Below, in pieces: positions 61,153 through 64,000 of a DNA stretch of 64,000 nucleotides. The stretch covers positions 1-64,000 of the forward strand of contig JAOHCW010000005.1 in the NCBI GenBank assembly GCA_028095925.1, in the 5' to 3' direction. Made by a program: the position numbers and the translations under genes. The stretch comes from Aquiluna sp. (GTDB taxonomy: Bacteria > Actinomycetota > Actinomycetes > Actinomycetales > Microbacteriaceae). The first letter of the stretch is position 1, and each line of letters begins with the position of its first letter. The notes beneath the pieces were generated by a model, which had not been told where the DNA came from, ran no database searches, and saw only the letters and a program-made list of their open reading frames with translations.

Positions 61153-63978
61153 CTAGCGAGCAAAACTCTCAATCGGTGGGCAGGTGCAGGTGAGGTTCCT
61201 ATCACCAAATACCCCATCGATTCTTCGAACCGGTGGCCAGTACTTGCTTCTGCGCTGGCTGTCGGTTGGGAAGACAGCCTCTTCACGGCTGTAGGGGTGG
61301 GTCCACTCGCCGGTTAGGTGGCTCGCAGTGTGAGGAGAGTTGACCAGAGGGTTGTCTTCCTGAGGCCAGATGCCGTCCTGAACCTTTTGAGCTTCGGCCC
61401 TGATTGCGAGCATGGCGCTTATAAACCTTTCGAGTTCCTCCATTGGCTCTGACTCCGTTGGCTCAATCATTAGGGTTCCCGCTACTGGGAAGCTCATGGT
61501 TGGGGCGTGGAAGCCGTAGTCAACGAGCCTCTTTGCGACATCATCATTGGAGATGCCGGCCACCTTTTGCAGCGGACGAATGTCAATCACTGCCTCGTGG
61601 GCGATCAGGCCGTTCTTGCCGGTGTAGAGAAGTGGGTAGGCATCTGAGAGCTTTTTCGCGACGTAGTTTGCGCTGAGCACAGCAACCGCTGTCGCATCCT
61701 GCAATCCACCCGAGCCCATCATCTGGATGTAGGCCCAAGAGATTGGCAGGATGCTTGGAGAACCAAACGGTGCTGCTGATACTGGACCATAATTTGGAAG
61801 TTCAGCCTGAGCCATTGAGTGACCAGGCAGGAACTGGGCTAGGTGAGGCCTAGCAACAACTGGTCCTACACCTGGACCGCCACCACCGTGAGGGATGCAG
61901 AAGGTTTTGTGGAGGTTGAGGTGGCTTACGTCTCCACCAAATTCGCCGAACTTTGCATAGCCAACAACCGCGTTGGTATTTGCGCCATCGATGTAGACCT
62001 GACCACCGGCTGCGTGAACCAGGTCACAGATCTCAACTACTGCCTCTTCATAGACGCCGTGGGTGGATGGGTAGGTGATCATGAGAGCCGCAAGGGTGTC
62101 CTCGAACTCCGCAATCTTCTGCTTCAAATCAAGAACATCAACGTTTCCGTCGTTATCGCAACCAATGACAACGACCTCTAGTCCTGCAAGTACGGCGCTC
62201 GCGGCATTGGTGCCGTGGGCAGAGGATGGGATTAGGCAAATGTTTCTCTGGAAGTCTCCCCTTGAACGGTGGTAGCCGCGAATAGCCATCAGGCCAGCAA
62301 GCTCTCCCTGGCTGCCCGCGTTTGGCTGCAGCGAAACTGCTTCGTAGCCGGTGATGTCGCTTAGCCAGCCAGTGAGCTCTGCGATTAGTTCTAGATAGCC
62401 CTGGGTGTCTTCGGCTGGGGCAAAGGGGTGAAGTGAGGCAAACTCTGGCCAGGTAACAGCCTCCATCTCGGTTACCGAGTTGAGCTTCATGGTGCAGGAA
62501 CCCAGCGGAATCATGCCTCGATCCAGCGCGTAGTCAAAGTCTGCGAGCTTCTTTAGATACCTCAGCATGGCGGTCTCGGAGTGGTGGGTGTTGAAAACCG
62601 GGTGCTCGAGGTAACCACTCTCGCGGTGGTTTCTGAGCCTCTCCTGGGCATCCTCTGGCTTTGGAGCTCTTGCGCCAAATGCGCTGGCAAGCTCCGCGAG
62701 GTGCTGCCAGGTGGTGCTCTCGTCTACTGAGATTCCAAGAGTCTCTGAGTCCACCTTCAAAACTGTTAGGTCCTTGGCTCTTGCTTCCTCGAAGAACTTC
62801 TCGGCATCAGTGTTTATGAGCCTGATGGTGTCAAAGAAGCTCTCGTGCTGGAGGGTAAAGCCAACCTCAGTTAGAACTTTTGCCAGGGCTGTTGCCTTGT
62901 CGTGAATCTCTTTGGCGATTGCCTTTAGGTCTTCTGGTCCGTGGTAGACGGCATACATACCTGCCATCACCGCGAGCAGTACCTGTGCGGTGCAGATGTT
63001 TGAGGTCGCGCGCTCGCGCCTGATGTGCTGCTCTCTGGTCTGCAGGGTAAGCCTGTAGGCGGGTGCTCCCTCGGCATCTACCGAGACCCCAACCAGTCTT
63101 CCCGGCATAGTTCGCTCGAGCTTGTCACGCACCGCCAGGTAGCCGGCGTGCGGGCCACCAAAGCCCATTGGAACCCCAAAGCGCTGAGTGGTGCCGCAGG
63201 CTACGTCTGCGCCCTTTTCGCCCGGAGGGGTGATCAGGGTCAGTGCCATGAGGTCCGCCGCTGCGATAGCAAGACCGCCAAACTCGTGGACCTTGGCAAA
63301 TAGGTTGTCAAAGTCGATGATTCGTCCCGAGGCTCCTGGGTACTGAATGACCGCACCAAAGCACTCTTCGTCGAGCTCTTCTGGCTTTGCGGCATCGAAA
63401 TACTTGATGACGATGCCCATGGGCTCCGCCCTGTGCTCAAGCAGCTGCTTTGTCTGGGGGAACATGTCGCTGTCAACAAAGAAGACATCGCTCTTGCTGT
63501 CGGCGCTGCGTCTTGCGACCAGCATCGCCTCTACAACGGCGGTGGACTCATCGAGCATTGAGGCGTTGGCAGTCTTCATTCCGGTCAGGTCGGTGACCAT
63601 GGTCTGGAAGTTGATAATCGCCTCGAGCCGGCCCTGAGAGATCTCCGGCTGGTATGGGGTGTATGCGGTGTACCAGCTTGGATTCTCCAGAACATTGCGC
63701 TTGATGACTCCCGGGGTTCTGGTTCCGTAGTAGCCGAGGCCAATAAAGCTCTGTGTGATGCGGTTCTTGGAGCCTATTTCGCGCAGTCTCGCTAGTGCGT
63801 CATCCTCACTTATAGCATCAGGCAGCTTGCTGTCGCCCTCGAACTTGATGGCATCGGGCAGCGCCTTCTCCATGAGCTCGCTGAGGCTTGCAATCCCGAG
63901 GTAATCGAGCATGGCCTTCTGCTCAGTGGCATCGGGGCCGATGTGACGGAAACGAAACTGATGATGGTCAGCTAGCAA
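61153..63978 (-). CDS. gcvP: Glycine dehydrogenase (decarboxylating), P protein of the glycine cleavage system
   Basis: A 941-residue single-chain P protein. The N-terminal half begins [15 protein letters not shown], and the C-terminal half carries the PLP lysine in [21 protein letters not shown]. It decarboxylates glycine onto the lipoyl H protein, giving one-carbon units for purine synthesis next door. The TTG start sits directly after an upstream TAA, with GGAGAG as ribosome binding site. It ends with [14 protein letters not shown], so the C-terminus looks complete. Confidence 0.96.
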   Translation of the reverse strand: MLADHHQFRFRHIGPDATEQKAMLDYLGIASLSELMEKALPDAIKFEGDSKLPDAISEDDALARLREIGSKNRITQSFIGLGYYGTRTPGVIKRNVLENPSWYTAYTPYQPEISQGRLEAIINFQTMVTDLTGMKTANASMLDESTAVVEAMLVARRSADSKSDVFFVDSDMFPQTKQLLEHRAEPMGIVIKYFDAAKPEELDEECFGAVIQYPGASGRIIDFDNLFAKVHEFGGLAIAAADLMALTLITPPGEKGADVACGTTQRFGVPMGFGGPHAGYLAVRDKLERTMPGRLVGVSVDAEGAPAYRLTLQTREQHIRRERATSNICTAQVLLAVMAGMYAVYHGPEDLKAIAKEIHDKATALAKVLTEVGFTLQHESFFDTIRLINTDAEKFFEEARAKDLTVLKVDSETLGISVDESTTWQHLAELASAFGARAPKPEDAQERLRNHRESGYLEHPVFNTHHSETAMLRYLKKLADFDYALDRGMIPLGSCTMKLNSVTEMEAVTWPEFASLHPFAPAEDTQGYLELIAELTGWLSDITGYEAVSLQPNAGSQGELAGLMAIRGYHRSRGDFQRNICLIPSSAHGTNAASAVLAGLEVVVIGCDNDGNVDVLDLKQKIAEFEDTLAALMITYPSTHGVYEEAVVEICDLVHAAGGQVYIDGANTNAVVGYAKFGEFGGDVSHLNLHKTFCIPHGGGGPGVGPVVARPHLAQFLPGHSMAQAELPNYGPVSAAPFGSPSILPISWAYIQMMGSGGLQDATAVAVLSANYVAKKLSDAYPLLYTGKNGLIAHEAVIDIRPLQKVAGISNDDVAKRLVDYGFHAPTMSFPVAGTLMIEPTESEPMEELERFISAMLAIRAEAQKVQDGIWPQEDNPLVNSPHTASHLTGEWTHPYSREEAVFPTDSQRRSKYWPPVRRIDGVFGDRNLTCTCPPIESFAR

Positions 63979-64000
63979 TTACTCTCCAATGAAGGCGTCG
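63979..64000 (-). CDS. C-terminal codons of an upstream gene, probably gcvH (partial)
   Basis: Reading leftward from the window edge, the frame DAFIGE followed by TAA stops exactly where gcvP starts. A gcvT-gcvH-gcvP order is common, and this ending fits GcvH-like C-termini, but six residues cannot prove it. Confidence 0.4.

Noticed and set aside
1-64000. CRISPR array or toxin-antitoxin operon.
   Set aside because: No regularly spaced repeats are seen; the only antitoxin-like gene (10366) lacks a toxin partner.

Overview
The window is a gene-dense, chromosomal, origin-proximal segment of an actinobacterium. It opens with the 3' end of gyrB, then gyrA, a DUF3566 protein, tRNA-Ile(GAT) and tRNA-Ala(TGC). 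The middle holds the actinobacterial growth cluster fhaA-fhaB-pstP-rodA-pbpA-pknA-pknB with trpG/pabA, crgA, a rhomboid and a cyclophilin. Moderate GC, very short spacers, many stop/start overlaps and the gene set suggest a streamlined Microbacteriaceae such as the planktonic Luna/Rhodoluna/Aquiluna group. That taxonomic call is inference. No insertion sequence, prophage, integrase or CRISPR array is visible.

Layout. (1) 1-3491: gyrB end, gyrA, DUF3566 gene, two tRNAs and a strong terminator. (2) 3492-6392: two single-gene units (a multicopper oxidase and a multi-pass membrane protein, both on the minus strand). Each is closed on its right by a near-identical ~125-bp repeat that ends in a copy of the tRNA-Ala 3' end plus the tRNA terminator. 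This looks like a tandem array of tRNA-targeted cassettes without an integrase. (3) 6393-25911: metabolic and transport genes: acyltransferase, nitroreductase, cation/proton antiporter, orphan HicB-like regulator, a fatty-acid beta-oxidation operon (acyl-CoA oxidase, thiolase, FadB), Gfo/Idh oxidoreductase, tRNA-Gly(CCC), esterase, SDR, IclR regulator, an osmoprotectant ABC transporter and an ABC-2 exporter. Regions 2 and 3 separate the tRNA pair from ppiA, which lie close together in many actinobacteria. (4) 25979-36856: cyclophilin, rhomboid, crgA, trpG/pabA, the Ser/Thr kinase and elongation cluster, and tRNA-Leu(CAG). (5) 36874-41674: TRIC-type channel, a secreted protein of unknown function, SDR, NfeD plus SPFH pair, and an alpha/beta hydrolase. 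(6) 41759-57546: a coherent muropeptide and amino-sugar salvage region. (7) 57742-64000: purL-purQ-purS, gcvP and the last codons of a probable gcvH.

Region 6 is the most complete system. It contains a peptide-type ABC transporter (lipoprotein, two permeases, fused double ATPase), AnmK, MurQ, NagA, NagB, an L-Ala-D/L-Glu-type epimerase, a serine hydrolase of the beta-lactamase/DD-peptidase fold, an MFS transporter and an RpiR-family regulator. It also has a large FAD plus Fe-S D-lactate-type dehydrogenase whose stop codon overlaps the nagB start. MurQ splits MurNAc-6-P into GlcNAc-6-P and D-lactate, so the operon appears to carry enzymes for both products: NagA/NagB for the sugar and the flavoprotein for the lactate.

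Many singly transcribed genes show a TANNNT hexamer 6-7 nt upstream of the start codon, the arrangement expected for leaderless mRNAs. I used it to choose several starts. Four convergent gene pairs share a 4-bp CTAA or CTAG that encodes both stop codons.
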